From NCBI GenBank assembly GCA_934047225.1, contig OW203986.1:16123221-16187220 (forward strand): 64,000 nt of DNA, written 5' to 3'. A program made the translations under genes and the position numbers. Under the pieces are notes generated by a model. That model had not been told where the DNA came from. It worked only from the letters and a program-made list of their open reading frames with translations, and did not search any database. Source of the DNA: Ypsolopha sequella (lineage: Eukaryota > Arthropoda > Insecta > Lepidoptera > Ypsolophidae). Of the stretch, positions 11,301 through 26,300 are shown one piece after another (within the stretch, counting starts at the first letter, position 1; the number at the start of each line of letters is the position of its first letter).

Positions 11301-14300
11301 CCAGCCATAGATTTCAAGTTTATGTTGTAACAGAGCATCTGTGACTTTGTTCATTATAGAACAGATCGATAATAGTAAATACTTTTTCATTTATATTTAT
11401 AATCTGTTTTAAAATAATTAAAAGCAAAAAAGGCTTTAAAATAATATTTATTCAATTGTTCATTATAAATATATAAAGATATATAGTTCGGGCCTGAAGG
11501 TAAACTTTGGGTTTGCAGAAACCCCGACGCTATTGTGACTAACTTCTCGTCCATCTTCTTGACGGGCCCGAGAGGTATCTATCTTCATGCAAGACAAGCA
11601 CATTCCCAAGTAGCACAAAAGCTATTTATAATATTTAACTCTCACTAATAACTCACTTAACTCAGCGCCTAAATTCGCTTGAAGAATTACAAGACGGCGC
11701 TCTACGAAGCCGAAGATAACAGATGTGCATTATTTAATGTCGTTACAGTACGTACGTGGTTTCATTTAAAGATACTTGTCCATTTACATCCTGTATATTT
11801 CGACCTACTTGGGTTCGTCATTAGTCGAATATGTAGGTGGAAGGTCGAAATATACCTATACACTGATTAATTTTTAGTGTTTTTTTAAACATACTAGTCC
11901 CTGATCTCACAAAGCAAAAATAAATTCTGTTATAATACTTACGGTTTAGAGTTTTATAACGCCGTTGTAAGGCCATTGTACTTCCACTTTTTCTGTTTGG
12001 CTTGTAAATTTGTGCCCAAATAGAAATATAGTGCAGTTACAGCGGGTTTTTATCACGATGAATGGCTTGTTTGTATAGCCTTAACCCTTTATAAGGCAGA
12101 GAAAATTAACCTATGTATGTAATCATATTTTTTATTTATTTATTTTTAATATTAAAGGTGAATGCTCAAAAAAAAACCCAGGCCCGGCGCCAATGAAATA
12201 TATCTCATATTTTTATTATAAATATGTAATGAAATATCACATATTTTTTATCATCGATATCGATGGCTAAATGAAATAAATTGCTATTTGTTTAATGGCA
12301 GGGGTAATACAAAAGAAACCAAAGCCCAGCGCTAATTATATATCTCATATTTTAAGTATAGTCGTGTAATGAAATACCACATATTTGGCATCATCGATAT
12401 CGATAGCTAAATGTAAGAAATTGCTATTTGTTTAATGGCAGGGGTAATATTGTATTGGGGTAGTATCTCAAATAGTATTAAAAATGTTTACAATCAGCAT
12501 GTTAGATAATAAAATGAAGCACTTTACATTGAAACTGTTGGGTGAATGTAAAAAATTGCTATTTTTTTTATGGCAGGGGTAACTTAAGGTACCTAAAATA
12601 GTTACAACCGGACGTACCACGTGACCTTGACGTGACGTGACATGAACAGTGGCGAAGATTCCTATGTGCATTATACAAGTGGTCTACCTTTACTTACTGG
12701 ATACTAGATTTTAGTAGGTTCACTGTAAAGAGTAAGGGGGATAGCAGATGTTTGCATAGTCAATGTCAAGGTCTTTATGCCAGTTGTAACTATATTTAGG
12801 TACCTTAAAGTTACCCCTGCCATAAAACAAATAGCAATTTTTTACATTCACCCATCAGTTTCAATGTAAAGCGTTTACTTTTATCTAAAATGCTGATTGT
12901 AAATATTTTTTCAATGCAAGTGCTCGTAAAGGCCCACTTTTTATGCATCAAAACCGAACAGAAAGTCGATTATTTTGCCCTAGGGCTTTTTTTTTTTTTT
13001 TTTTTTATTTATTTACGAGAAGTTGGCTAACCCGCAATCTTTCCTGTGTACCATAAATGTTATACTTTTTTTTCAATTGTTTAACGGCTCTGTATACAGT
13101 CCTTTTGAGCCAATCATTAACTTGCAAAATTGTAACAATGTAACTTTCAACTTTAATAATTAAATTGTTTTCTTTGATTATATTTGTTTTATTTCCTCAC
13201 ACTATATAAATTACTCGGTTACGTTTAAAACACGAGCGTACCGAGCGTAAATCGTCCTCGTAATTTATTCCTTTTCGCCCTTGTAGCATAAACTACTGTT
13301 AATCACTATTTGAGATATCTCAATATTACCCCTGCCAATAAACAAATAGCAATTTCGTACAATTAGCCGTCGATTTTGATGATGCCCCCTATACATTATT
13401 TTATCACCCATTATTATGAACAATCTAAGATAAATTTCGTTTGCGCCGGGCCTGGGTTTTTTCTCCATACTTCGTGAGCATTCTCCTTTGTTTTTTGTTT
13501 TTTTTTATTATCCTTTTTTCTATAAATTTTGAACTGAAACTGCAAATCGACTAATGATTTTTGATTGTTTTTTTTTTTACAATATGTCCTAAAAATTATG
13601 GTGTTGCCACTGCCTTGTAAAGGGTTAAAACTTAAGGGAATGCGCTATGATGCTTTTGTAATGATGATTTGTGCTACTAATGTTGTAATGCTCGCCATAG
13701 CAACTTCTAATCAGTTCCTATAAAAATAACTCATAGAGCAGACTGAAGGATCCTCCCCACCTGATGCCCAGCGTACTCACGTACAGGCGTCAATACACTG
13801 CTTTTCCATCATACTTATTCTCTTGCACATTGACAAACGCGTGAGAACGCAAGTAGAATTGATAGACGCTGTATCTCCGGCACGTGCTAGCTACACAGGA
13901 ACTTACGTACCAATCTGAGTGAGTGGCTCCTTGAACTTGTCCTCATAGAGCAGGTTGAAGTGTTCACCCGCCTCGTCCGGCGCGACGAGCTGCAGGCAAT
14001 CCGGGTGCGAGACGCACAGGTGCAGGTTCCGCATGCCCACCGGACCCACGTTCCGGAACTCCACGTCGACGGAACGCATCTCACCGCTGATCGCTTCGGG
14101 GCTCGTTTCTGAGAACGTCATCTGCAAAAACATTAGAGCGTTAGACCCCGTCAGCTAGGCCTGTTCCACTCCGCCAAGGCTAAAAACATCAGCAGCCCGC
14201 CAAGAAGTACGTTCATTAAAGAACCCTAGGCTGGGTAGGAACACTGGGGTTGTAACGCTAAGTTTTTGAATGGGTTCCGTTAAAAATATAAACTTGCTTC

Positions 14301-17300
14301 AATCACCGAAGCAAAACGTTACTGAATAAGAATCGTTTTTTTTTCTACTTCATATTATGAAATCTCTTTGCATGAGGGAAAATAAATAATAACTCCTTCG
14401 ACTTTTATTGTACAAATAGAGCTGGACTTACCTGCAAACATGGAGCACAAGGGACGACAGTGATTTGTAGACATTTGTAGGATCCCTGCACAGAATCATT
14501 CATTTTCCCACTTCCAAAGCTTTCCAGATTCAACTTCCCAGATATAGTGATGATGCTCCCGGGGTCGTTGTTTACTTCACCACCACTGACTAGCCTGGAA
14601 ATTACAACAACTGAATAAAATCAAGTATTATTTAGTTTTTTTTACATTCTTTTGTACGAGTCCTCGACTTCTCAATATTTATCCTTGTTACTTTAGAACC
14701 AGTGAACCGATTTTGATCCTGTTTTCACTATTAGCTTGGGGTTTTCTTACGAAAAGTAAGCATGACGGACTACCTATTGGCAGTTCTTATAGTTTACAAA
14801 TAAGGAGCCAGAACTGCAGGCGTCTGTACACTACCGACCAGAAAAAAACCCAATACATTTCTCTGAACTTAAATTTAGTCGCTTTTGATTTTTTTCCAAC
14901 ACTTAGCACTAGTCAGGTTGTGCAACACATATGAAGGGTACGCGGGAAGAAAGATCATTGTCAGGTTTTTTCAAAATTGAGCAAATAGTGCCATCTCCTA
15001 AAATGTCTCGATAACAATGATTTAGCGAAAACAAAAACTTGAAAAAAATAACATAGTCCGCAGAATATCGCTTTTAAAAAAAACCGGACTCAAGAAGCTT
15101 AAAAACTTAACTTAAAAAAAAGGTCGTAACTAGTACAAAAAGTAAAAAAAAATTGTCTTGTAACTGTGAATATGGGGGGGGGGTCTATGGGCTGATAGTA
15201 AAAATTGCTTTTGAGAAAAAAAAAATGTTATTACAATAATTGGGTTGTTCCCAAGTTCATCCAAGAATGTCGAAAAAAAGTTCCCAAAGTCATCCACGAA
15301 TAAAAATATAAAAATGTATTTGTTAAAATTGGTTTCATTTTCATCCAAGAAACTTAGCAAGGTACTGTCGGTGAAAGAAGCTTTAAGTGTCAAGTATTTG
15401 ATGTTTATTATTGAGTATTTAACTCACATGATATTTGATATTTTATATTTGATATTTTTTTGATATTTTTTCAAATAATAAAACCTCTTCTGCTTTGAAA
15501 AGCCTATTTGTTACAATTAGACTGGTGCCATCTGACAGACGCACTGCTTCCATCGTATTATTAAAATGTATTTCACAATACTCCATACACCTTGAATTTA
15601 ATCACCTGACTGTACTCAGCTACTTTGGATGAGAATGGAACTAAAAAATGAAAATAATATTAAAGTAATAAAAACATGGATGATTTTGGGAACTGATGTA
15701 GGCAATGTTAATCTTTTCTATAACAAAAGAATGGAGGAACTTGGGAACAACCCAATAATTAACTGTGATTACAATAAGCCCACTAATCAGAGTTCTAAAA
15801 TAATAACCTAAGCAAGTTTTTTCTACTTATTTCAAATTTACCTTCAGTTGACTATGATGCCTCTTCCCGCTTACCCTTCATATGTGTGATGCCCATCACA
15901 TAAAACCTATGGTCTGCTGCAGGCACATATTTTGGGGTGCACTAAAGGAGCCTCGCCGATTGGCGTAAACTAAGATACAACTACTGATTACTACAAATAC
16001 GCCCCCTGAGCAGGACAGAGGATGAGATTGAGAATTAATATTTTATTTTGCATCATATAACACTTATCGCAAGTCATAAATAATTAATCTAATAAATGTA
16101 ACTTTAACAACACATACAATTATATTTATTTATCTATTTATTTTATTGTTATTACAAAAACCACAGCCTTAAACATCGTAGCTAAAACATCAAAACTTAT
16201 GCCAATTTACATTTTCTACAATAATACATTTAAAACGAACTTCAAAGACCAAAAAGAAAAAATACATACATTTATATACAGCAAAATAGTAATATTGAAA
16301 GGTTAGCGGTGTAGGATGTCAGAGTAAGTGTAAGGGTGGGTGGGTGTGTGTGTGTGTGGTAGGGTAGGGAACTAGGATAGAGGATGTTGATAATTACTAA
16401 AATAATAAACGCACAGTCACCTACAGACTGTCAAAGTGAAGGACCACGCAGGGAATCCTACTGTGGGACGAGAGGACGTCTGTTATTGTACTGACTGCTA
16501 CCAACTATTATGTAATTTTAAAATGTATTTCTTATGTGAATAAATAATTTGAATTTGAATTGTGCGGTGTAGTTATGATCCATGAAACGGTCGCGTCTCC
16601 TACACCCTTGTACTAACCCTTGTTATAATTTAGTACTAACTTGTATGCCATCCCATGCACGACCAACTGACCGACTTGTAGAGGAGTCAAAGAAAAAGTG
16701 ATCACTTCAGTGCATTCTCCTTCTAGAATTACTGACTTTATCTTCTGTCCGTAAATTACGTTGTTTTCCATGACAACCCTAGTAGCTACCGATGCTTCGT
16801 TATTTATCCATTCGTCTTGTGCTTCTGAGCCTTCGACGTTCAGTTGAAATTTCCACAAAAGTTCCAATTCTTTCAACACTAAAGCTACTTTCAGGGGATT
16901 GCTCAACTTGATAGAAATTTGGATTGGTTCTGAAAAGAAAACGTATTATTAAAAATCAGAGGACTTTTTGAAAACTAAGAGGATTGTAAAATAAAAAATG
17001 TTACCTCCTTGAGGAACGCTAGGACTCGACTCGGTGGCCACGGTGTACAAATTGACAGTCGGCTTGAATATCATAGGCAGGCTTCCTTTAGCCACTTGCA
17101 AGAGCATTTGTTCCATTTTGTTCCAGTATTTGTCGTCAGTAGAATCTTTCTTGTATGCTTCAGCGAGTGTGACTGAGGAGGCGGGGACTCGCCCGGGGGA
17201 GGAAAGGGGCGCGGGGCCGGCGCACAGGACGGCGGTCTGCTCCCGATCCAGGAGGGGTATCGGTAATGCTGGGAGTTCGCGTTGTATTTCAGACGACTCT

Positions 17301-20300
17301 ATCCATTGCTGGAAGTTTATAAACGATTACCAATATACAAGGTGAATTTGTTAACACCGTCCAAATTCATACTTGAGCCTAGGTAAGTGATCAGCATCAT
17401 GAATCAATAACGATTTTTGTAAAATTAGTAAAATAAAATTTCGACTCCCCATAATCATGTAGTGATTCACTCAATACTGGGAGTGAATATCTATGGGGAG
17501 TCGAAATGTCATTATACGAATTTCACAAAAATTGTTATCGATTCATGATGCTGAGGTCAAAACTTTTTTTTGCAATTTTTGTTGTTTTTACTCGAGAACC
17601 ACTCAACGGATCTGGATGCGGTTTTCTTTATTATCATTGTAGTGCTTGGTCAACATGTATGCTATGAGGGGTGTTGATAAAATAACCACCAAGCCAAAAA
17701 CAGACAATAATTGAAACACTTCTAAAGCAAAAGCTAGTTATAAACAATCTCGGACGTTGCAGCCTCACGAGCTTCACCTAGAGCGAACTGTACTCTGTGT
17801 ATAGTATGTACCTGATGAGCCAGCATGTAGTCTCTAAGGGCGGCACGGTGCTGCGGCGGGGGTTGTGGGGAGCGCGGGGCGAGGGGCAGCGCCAGCCAAG
17901 TGGCAGCCTCACGGGCTTGCTTCAGAGCGCCCGCAAGTCGACCCAGAGCGAACTGTACATGGTCCGTCGAGAGACGCCAGCCACTGCCTTCGTACACCTA
18001 CGGCAGAGGTTATAAATAAAATAAAAATCTTTTATTTCGGACAACTTAGATCCATAGCATGTTAGTAAGACTTATTAATAATTGGTTAGTAGCAAAAAAA
18101 GAAAATTAAATTAAATTATCTACACAAACTTATGTGCTCCGTACCAGGAGCGATCAAGGAGATGAGGTCTCCACGATCACTCTCCGCACAAAACAGCTCC
18201 ATAGTGGCGACGTAAATCTTTCGGCTATGGTTTCCAGGATGTTGTTGGGACTGTCCCGTGTCCTGCGGATCAAGGATATGGTCTTTTTACGGATTATAGT
18301 TGTAAAGCCATCTGTTTGGTACTCCGTGAACAACCCTGACGCACTACATAAGCGGGCAGACCCATCAGCATCCTAAATACATTATTATATTGAACGCGCA
18401 GGTTGTCCAGCGATCTCTTGGTATACTTGACCCACAGATTCCCCGTGTATAAGCTCTGGCAGTATGGCTTAAAAAGCGTTAGCTTAACTTCCTCTGTACA
18501 ACGAGAAAATCTGCGGGCCAGCCAACACAACCACTTCTTTTTATTGTACATTTCACGATTGAAACTTCTTGTAAATTCATAATTTTTCATTCACGCACTA
18601 TTAATTGATGGATGTAAAATTTACTTCACTAACGCAAACACAAAAACTACAAGTACGGCACACGTACTCAAATATCTCAAGCACATTAATAGTACACATG
18701 CAAAAATAGGGCGGCGCATCAACCTGTAGCCACAGACTCTGAATAAACACACATACATAACAAATCACATCTGTATTGACATTTTAGCCTCGCATTAAGC
18801 CTATTTTAAGCCAAATGCGTTCACAGGCGCCACGCCCCCTTACCATATCTCCCTTGTTTCCTTTATTACATGTACGGTAATTATGCAAATTAAACTAAGT
18901 ATTTTACTGATTAAGTAGATTAGATTGACAATATATTGATTCTTGCAAAGAATAATCCATACCAAGGCAAAAAAAATACTCGGCTATACAATGCAATAAT
19001 ATTAAGAAAAAAATATTATGTGATTCAATCTGACCTGTCTACATTGTACCTGATAAGCCTGCTTGTAGCATCGATAAGCGTGCTTCTTCTGGCCCGCCTT
19101 TGAGAAGCGATGTCCCGCGAGCACCATGTGGAAGGCATACTTTCTGCTCATAGCCCGCGAGCCCGGCCCCGAGAGGAAGCAGAGCGACGCTTGTTCCAAC
19201 AACATGGCGCTGCGCAGGTCACTGTCCTCTGACGTCATGCGGATCAGCTGTTTGGCCGCTTCGCCGTGCAGGCCCGAGCTGCTCAGACATATCGCTGAGA
19301 GGAGAGTCGCTCGGACCGCGTACTGGACCATTCTGGAATGAGATCATGGTCCTATTACAGTGGCCAACAAAATTGTAGAAATTTTCTGTCACAGAAACGA
19401 TTTTTTGAAATTATTTCAAAGTTTCATGTGCTGAATCCAAATCTGAACTCAATTTTTTTCTATCACCCGGTAATATTTGTCTAAGACAGATTGAATTTTG
19501 AAAAGTTGCGTGTTTTTACTACTTTTGGTGGTGCTTTACGCTTAGCACAATTAGTTTTTCGGCTTAAATTTTCAATAATACTTCTTCTCAGTAGTTCTTT
19601 TTAATAATAAGATAAAAGATTCATTAAACCAAGCATAGTTTTTAATTTAACGTCTCAAAACAATCACACCCAATTTTTCATAGTAAGAACTTAGTATGAA
19701 ATGTATGGACAGAATAAGCTCTAACAAAATGTTGTTTATTTTGAAAAATAAGGTTCATTGACGAGTTCTGTTATTTTTACCTTTATAATTATTGATTAAG
19801 GACTTGTTATGATCCCACTAATATTATAAATGCGAAAGTTTGCGTGTGAGAGGGTGAGTTAGTATGTGTTACTTTTTCACGCTGAAACAGCTGGACGGTT
19901 TTAGATCAAATTTGGAGTGAAGATAGCTTATACCCTAAATTAACACATAGGCTACATTTTATCCCGGGAAAGAAACACTGTTCCCGTGGGAAAAAGGCTG
20001 ACATTAAACCGAATTTCAAGAGCTAGTTTTTAATAAAACATTTGTATTTATGTACGTGTAGAATTAAACATGTCTATTGTGTAGTAAATTCCAGCTAGTG
20101 CTAACCAACTACATTCTACGAGTCACGAGCGTGGTAAAGCAAAATAATTGGTTTCGATTGGGAATCGAATCCACGCCTCCATCTATTTCAGATCCTCTCA
20201 ACTTCTCTATAGACTATTGACAGGCGCATTTGGTCACTACTCTTTTTACCAAGCTGTAATGCTTAGATGGCGTTACCACAATAGTATTTTGTGCAACTGT

Positions 20301-23300
20301 AATAATATTTGTAATATTAAACGAACGAAGTGAGTTTTGTAATAATTTTGCACGAGTGTCCAAATGTTAAATTATGTTCAGTTGCACACAATACTTTATC
20401 TACGACCATCAAAAATATCGTCTTTATTTATAATATTTTCAACTAACAATTTCACGAAAAATAAGAAGTAGAACATTCGTTCATAAACCTCGGGTGTGTC
20501 GTTTCGGTAATGCGGCTTGAAGGCCAATCAGGATAAAGGGGGCGTGGCTTAAGAAATAATGTCAGGTTTATTTCTCGTTTTTGTTGTTGATTGGGTCTCT
20601 AGCGGTTTTATAATAAATTGGGCCAATGTAATATTATAACATTGGATAAACAATCTAGGTACTTACAAAACTACTTTTGATGTTGAAATTGCCTTATTGC
20701 AGTATGGGAATAGATAAAATACATTATTTTATGATTGATTTTCGATTATGTAATAAGCAATAAAATCAAAATGCAACTTTAACCTCAACTCTTGTTCATG
20801 AAAAGTAAAGATGGTGAGAGAGAAAACAACAAATATGTATTCTCCTGGAGATAAAGTTCCACTGACCTGCAAGTATTGAGATAAGTGACGATACTCTCCT
20901 CCATGTATCCATGCGTCTTCCTGTTGGCGTCTCCCGCCATAAAAGCGCTCAAGGCAGCCATTTCCAGCGCGCCCGCGTAGCAGAGCCACGCGCCGTCCGC
21001 GTAGAACTCCCGCTTGGCAGTGTGGTACGTGTCGAAGGCACGCTGCCACTGCCCGCACATGAACCACAAGTCGCCCAGCCGACGCAGTTGCAGCTCGGGG
21101 CACTCGCTTGAATATCTGCAATCGGGAGTTGAGTGAACACGCAGACAAGTTGCACAAAATTACGCCCATGCATATTCATTTAGAAACCACTTTACTTAGA
21201 TGACCCGGTGTACTGCTTGCAAAAATGTAGAAATAATGAAGCAAGACAAAACGCTATCTACTTAGTCCGCGTACAAAGTGCTTGTACAGTACTGTCGCGC
21301 TCAGAGGTAGTGTGGACACCCATCTGAATAATATGTCGTTGATTAACTAATAAATAATAATAATTATTTAAATTTTATTTATGTAAGGATGTCGAATTGA
21401 AGTAGGTGCACAATTACATATGCCTTATCAAATATTGGAAAATCAAACAACTAGCCCCGAGAAGGAAATACCGTACTGTCCGATTTCACCAACTAATCAG
21501 TGCTTTTGCATAGACTTGACTATATGCATCTCACTCCCACTTACCGGAGTTTCTCCATCTCTTTCTCTATCACTGCCTGGCTTAGGTATCGATTCGGTGA
21601 AGCACATCTTAACTTATTTGACAGGACTAAACTTAATTTACGCGTTCTGTCCTTGTCTTTTCGACAAAGAAAGAAAAAGACAGGACGCTTCAAATAACGT
21701 TAGTCCTGTCAAATAAGTTAAGACGTATGATGCCGAATCGATGCGTTAGCCAATCAGAGCGCGTGAAAGTGCATTGAAAGTTAGCGGAATTTATTTTAAA
21801 CAAACCAAGTGTCATTTGCATCTCTTCAGTTCAGGGGTATTTTATTATGTATCCACGACTTTTCCAGAGTGGTGTCTACAATATCTCTGAACGCGTTAGT
21901 ACAATATTCAAGTTGTCAATCATAGGAGCATAAATATAAACAAGTGTCATGAAATTTTGTAAAACTTACATAACTGTATTATTAACAGCGTTGCTGCCTG
22001 CTTTCCCTGTACCAAACCAGCGCTTTGTTGCCGACAGTAGTGACCTACTTACACCCTTTCGATTCGCTACCTAAAAACGAAACAGATATAAATAATTTTA
22101 TTTGTGATTTCTGTAGTCCTCTTTAGGGTTGCGTACCCAAAGAGCAAAATGGTGCCCTATTAATGTCACTCGACTGCCCGTCTGTCCCTCCGTCCGTATG
22201 TCACAGGTCTGTAGTTCGTAGAAGCAATGAGTTACAGACCAAATTTGATATTATGTGTAGAATTTTGACCAAGAACCGGATATTGAATTAGAAATTCGAT
22301 TAAATTATTTTCAAGTTGGGAATGGAGTCGATTTTTTTTTTCTTATCCTGACATGTGGAGTGTCATTATCCAGAACTCATTGAGTGGAGTACAAATATAT
22401 TTTTAATTCTTTTTTAACTTCAAAAATAATAAAACGGGGGGCTGTCAAAGTTACGGGGTAAATCTCAAAAACTAAAGTAGTTAGTAATTAGGAATTTATG
22501 TATGTTATATGCCGTATTTAAACAACAAGTACTGAAAACGCCGAAATATCATTTAGTTTTAGGGTTAGGTTGTACCCTAATTTTGCAGTTTTGTTTTATA
22601 AATTGTGTGGGTAATAATGACAAGTTTGTAATTTTTGTTACTAAAAATTGATTTTTGTATAACCGTTAAATGGTACAGAACCCTCAAAGCGCGAGTCCTC
22701 TCGCACGCGAGTTCTTTTTTTAAATTTTACAATAATACTCAAGCCTGTCTCCCAGAGGGGTAGCCAGCACTACATATTTCGATCTGACACACCTCTTTCG
22801 TCTCTTCCACATCCATCAATCTAGTCACACATGCTCTTGCATTCCGGATACTTTTGACATCCATGTTACAATTATGCAAATTCTTACCATTTCAGAGAGA
22901 ATTGATATTTGGCTTTCAATGTATGGCAACAAGGATTTAGAAGCATAATCCTGAACGAACTTTTTGATGCCTTCAATATCATTAGTGTTTAGAGCCACAC
23001 CATGCACTTCAGTGGAGAGATCTATTGGTCTGCCGATGGTGCTGACACTTTCTGCACTGCCAGAGAAGGAGTGAGTCTGAAAACATAAAGACATTTATTT
23101 CGACCAACTAGGATCATAATTGTTACACAAACATTAAAATTTACAAATACATAAAATTTATTAAAACAATAAAATAATAAAAGAAAACTAAAACAGTATT
23201 TTGACTTTAGTCAGTACAAGAACCATGCTGCAATGATTCAAGTACTGACAGTCGAACCGTTCCGCGAATACATTCAGGATGCAGTTGCGGCTGGCGCGCA

Positions 23301-26300
23301 TCCTGCGCAACAGGGATGTGCATCGCCCGCGCATGGTTGCATAAAAACAGTCCAGATGCGCTTCCGCGAACATCCCCGAAGCGCTACAGAAGCGAGTCAG
23401 CCCCAAAATCAACCTGAGCGCATTGTTACATTGGATACGTGGCGCGTTGTACTGTTTTTGCGTATAACTCACCACCACATACTGCTCGTGTAGAAGGACG
23501 TACAAAATGCCCTGAACTGGGTGACTTTGACTTTTGTTGAACAGTGAGCAAATCTGCAAGCTATCATATTAGCACGAACAGACAACGCCCTACGCTACCT
23601 CTCTATATCTGCATCGTCTTTCAGGTCAGAGGTTACAACATGCCCAAGGTAAATAAACTTGTCGACTCTGTTAAGAGGACTTCCGTAAAGTTAAGGGCTG
23701 GTATGTTATCTAGACGTCTTCCCCGAGCCTGAAAGACCGTGCATTCGCTTTTCTTCACGTTGTACAACATACCGTGATCATCAGCGTGGTATTTCTTGTA
23801 AACGCGTTGTCGATATAAAACAAAGGTCAAGTAAGTATACTTTCAAGTGATGCCCTGTAATCAGCACCCTAACACAAACTGATTACCGCAATCTCAAGTT
23901 GTGTGCTGTCATCCGTTGAGGAGTTCTATGATAATGAGGCCAGGATCGAAGGTCGGGTGGGTATTCTGATATCTCTTTTCTGAATCTCGAGTAATGTACT
24001 CTCATCCGTTTAGGAGTTCTATGATAATAATGCATTGAATTGAATGTCAGGTGAAGGAATGACAATTTCCAAATAATAACCTACATTCAGCATCCTAGTA
24101 CACAGCGATGGCTTCAATTTCGAATGGTATGCTGTCATTTTCTGAGGAGTTCTATTGCCTATCTCTGAAGACCTTCATCAAATCATGGCCAGTCTCAAAA
24201 AGGAACCTAGCTGGAAGCACACTCTCCCAAACAAAAAATAAATGATGATCATAAATGATGGAGTTATGGTGATACATAACAAAAAAAAGCAATCGTATTG
24301 AGAACCTCCTCCTTTTTTGAAGACGGTTAAAAAAATGAAAGACCCAGGAAGCAACAAATGATATTTTATAACAAAATTCAAAAAATATGTTGAAGCAAAT
24401 TAGCCACTGGCTTAGATGACGTCATATCCGTTCGTTACTTCCGTTCCGTCACATGACAGTTTTCGTAAAATCAACATGTGGAGTTGATTTAACGAAACGA
24501 AACAACTTTCCTACGCAGATAAAAAAGTTTCACTTCAATAAACGAATTCATTCATTTCACTTATATCGACATTGTTTATCGATGTTTTCAAGCCCTATAG
24601 AAAATAAAAATGGCAAGTGAATGAATGACTGAATTATATAATCCTTACCAATAGCGTTAGCAACATCTTCGGAGCATTGCCTTAGGCAGTGAGTAATTTT
24701 TAAAATTACGTATATTTTGTTTACATACCATGTTTTATTTGCTCAGTGCATACCACCATTAACGTACCTATAGCAGGTCAATGCATATGTATACCACGTT
24801 TTTATTAATTTTCCAATAATCTGGCCACTTTTCTGGGATAAAATTGTACTTACGCGTGAAAAGAAACATTTTTTGTTCCGCCGCTACAATTTTTACACAA
24901 CAATACGGCGGATTTACCCATTTCTCTTTGACCACTCGCATCACACTGACAACACGATATTTGACGATATATTTTACGCTGAATACAATTCAGTGAACGT
25001 GGCAAGAGGGGTAAAGGCAGAGTACATTATTATGGTAAAGGCGAACGTGGGCAACATTTCGGGTCCATTTCGTCCAAGTTCACCACCCATCATGCTGGGA
25101 CGTAATAATCGTAGATGTAACTTCACTTTAAAAACATTTTTTTTTTTATTTTATTTATTTGGGTAAAAGGAACTTAGGAGTAGTACATTCAAAATAACAT
25201 CTTACGGCTAGTGAAAGGCCTAACATGACTCTATATATACTCGTCTACACTGGGAAACACCTCTAACACACCTCGGGGATTCATGTCATGATAATGTATG
25301 TTTTTGTATCATTTTAGTTGTTGAATTCAAAAAAATAATAATATGTAAGAAAATTCAAACCTGCAAACTGTTTGCATCATCATAGACATCACTTTCAATG
25401 TTAGTCAAAGGATGCGATGTTTCTGATTGAGTTGAAGCTGGCAAGATACTGTCTTCTTCAGCAACTGTAAATTCAGAAGACAATCAATAGATTATTGTAC
25501 TTACGAACTTATGTTTATGTATTAAATAATTCCTAGTGAGCTCCATTCTTAGCAAGGGATCTAATTAATTTATTACGTTTTTCTAATCTTCAAATAATAA
25601 TTAAGATAATTCTTTGACCAATGTTTTATTTTTAAATTAATTATTATATATTTGACTCGACTTTTCAATTCGATTTGGGTGCACTTTTACACAGCTTGGC
25701 TATAGATAGGTTTGCCAAAAGCACATTACGTCTTAAGGCACCTAAAAACTTCCCATTTTTTAACTTTGTGATAAACCTTGTCAGAATGGCCACCTAAAAT
25801 TAAATCCTGGATTCACCCTTGCGATATTTATATTCTTCTGTAGAAGAAATAAATTCATCTGTCGTGTCCTAAAATTTTCTATATGATGATGAAAACTGCA
25901 TCCAAATCCACTTAGAAGTTGTAAACGAATACAGAGACAAATGCGGATTATGACTGTTTTATACTGTTTAGAGAAATAATCAGTTCTTACCAGGAACATT
26001 CAGAATTGTATTTCCTGACTGTTGTTCGAGCGGGCTACTTGGCAGATTTGTACTTGTGAGAGGTGATAATAACATATCATTCTGAAGAAAAGACAAGCAA
26101 ATATTAGGTAAACAATTTTCTGAAAGACCAGAGATATTTTTTTAACATTCAAATTCGAATATAGTTTATTTTGTAATAAATGTGTTATTTTGTGTCCACA
26201 TACACTTTTTATAATTCAAATTTAATCTTACAAAAATATATTTAATAAAATAATAAATGTACATGAACTAAATGTTTAATTTATGCAGCATTGTATATAC

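Noticed and set aside
20148..20240. tRNA-like 'ggattcgattccc' on the minus strand
   Set aside because: Matches a B box only; no A box or cloverleaf at the right distance.
23885..24170. CRISPR-like repeat array
   Set aside because: Only three diverged units with period near 100 bp in eukaryotic DNA; no identical repeats or unique spacers.
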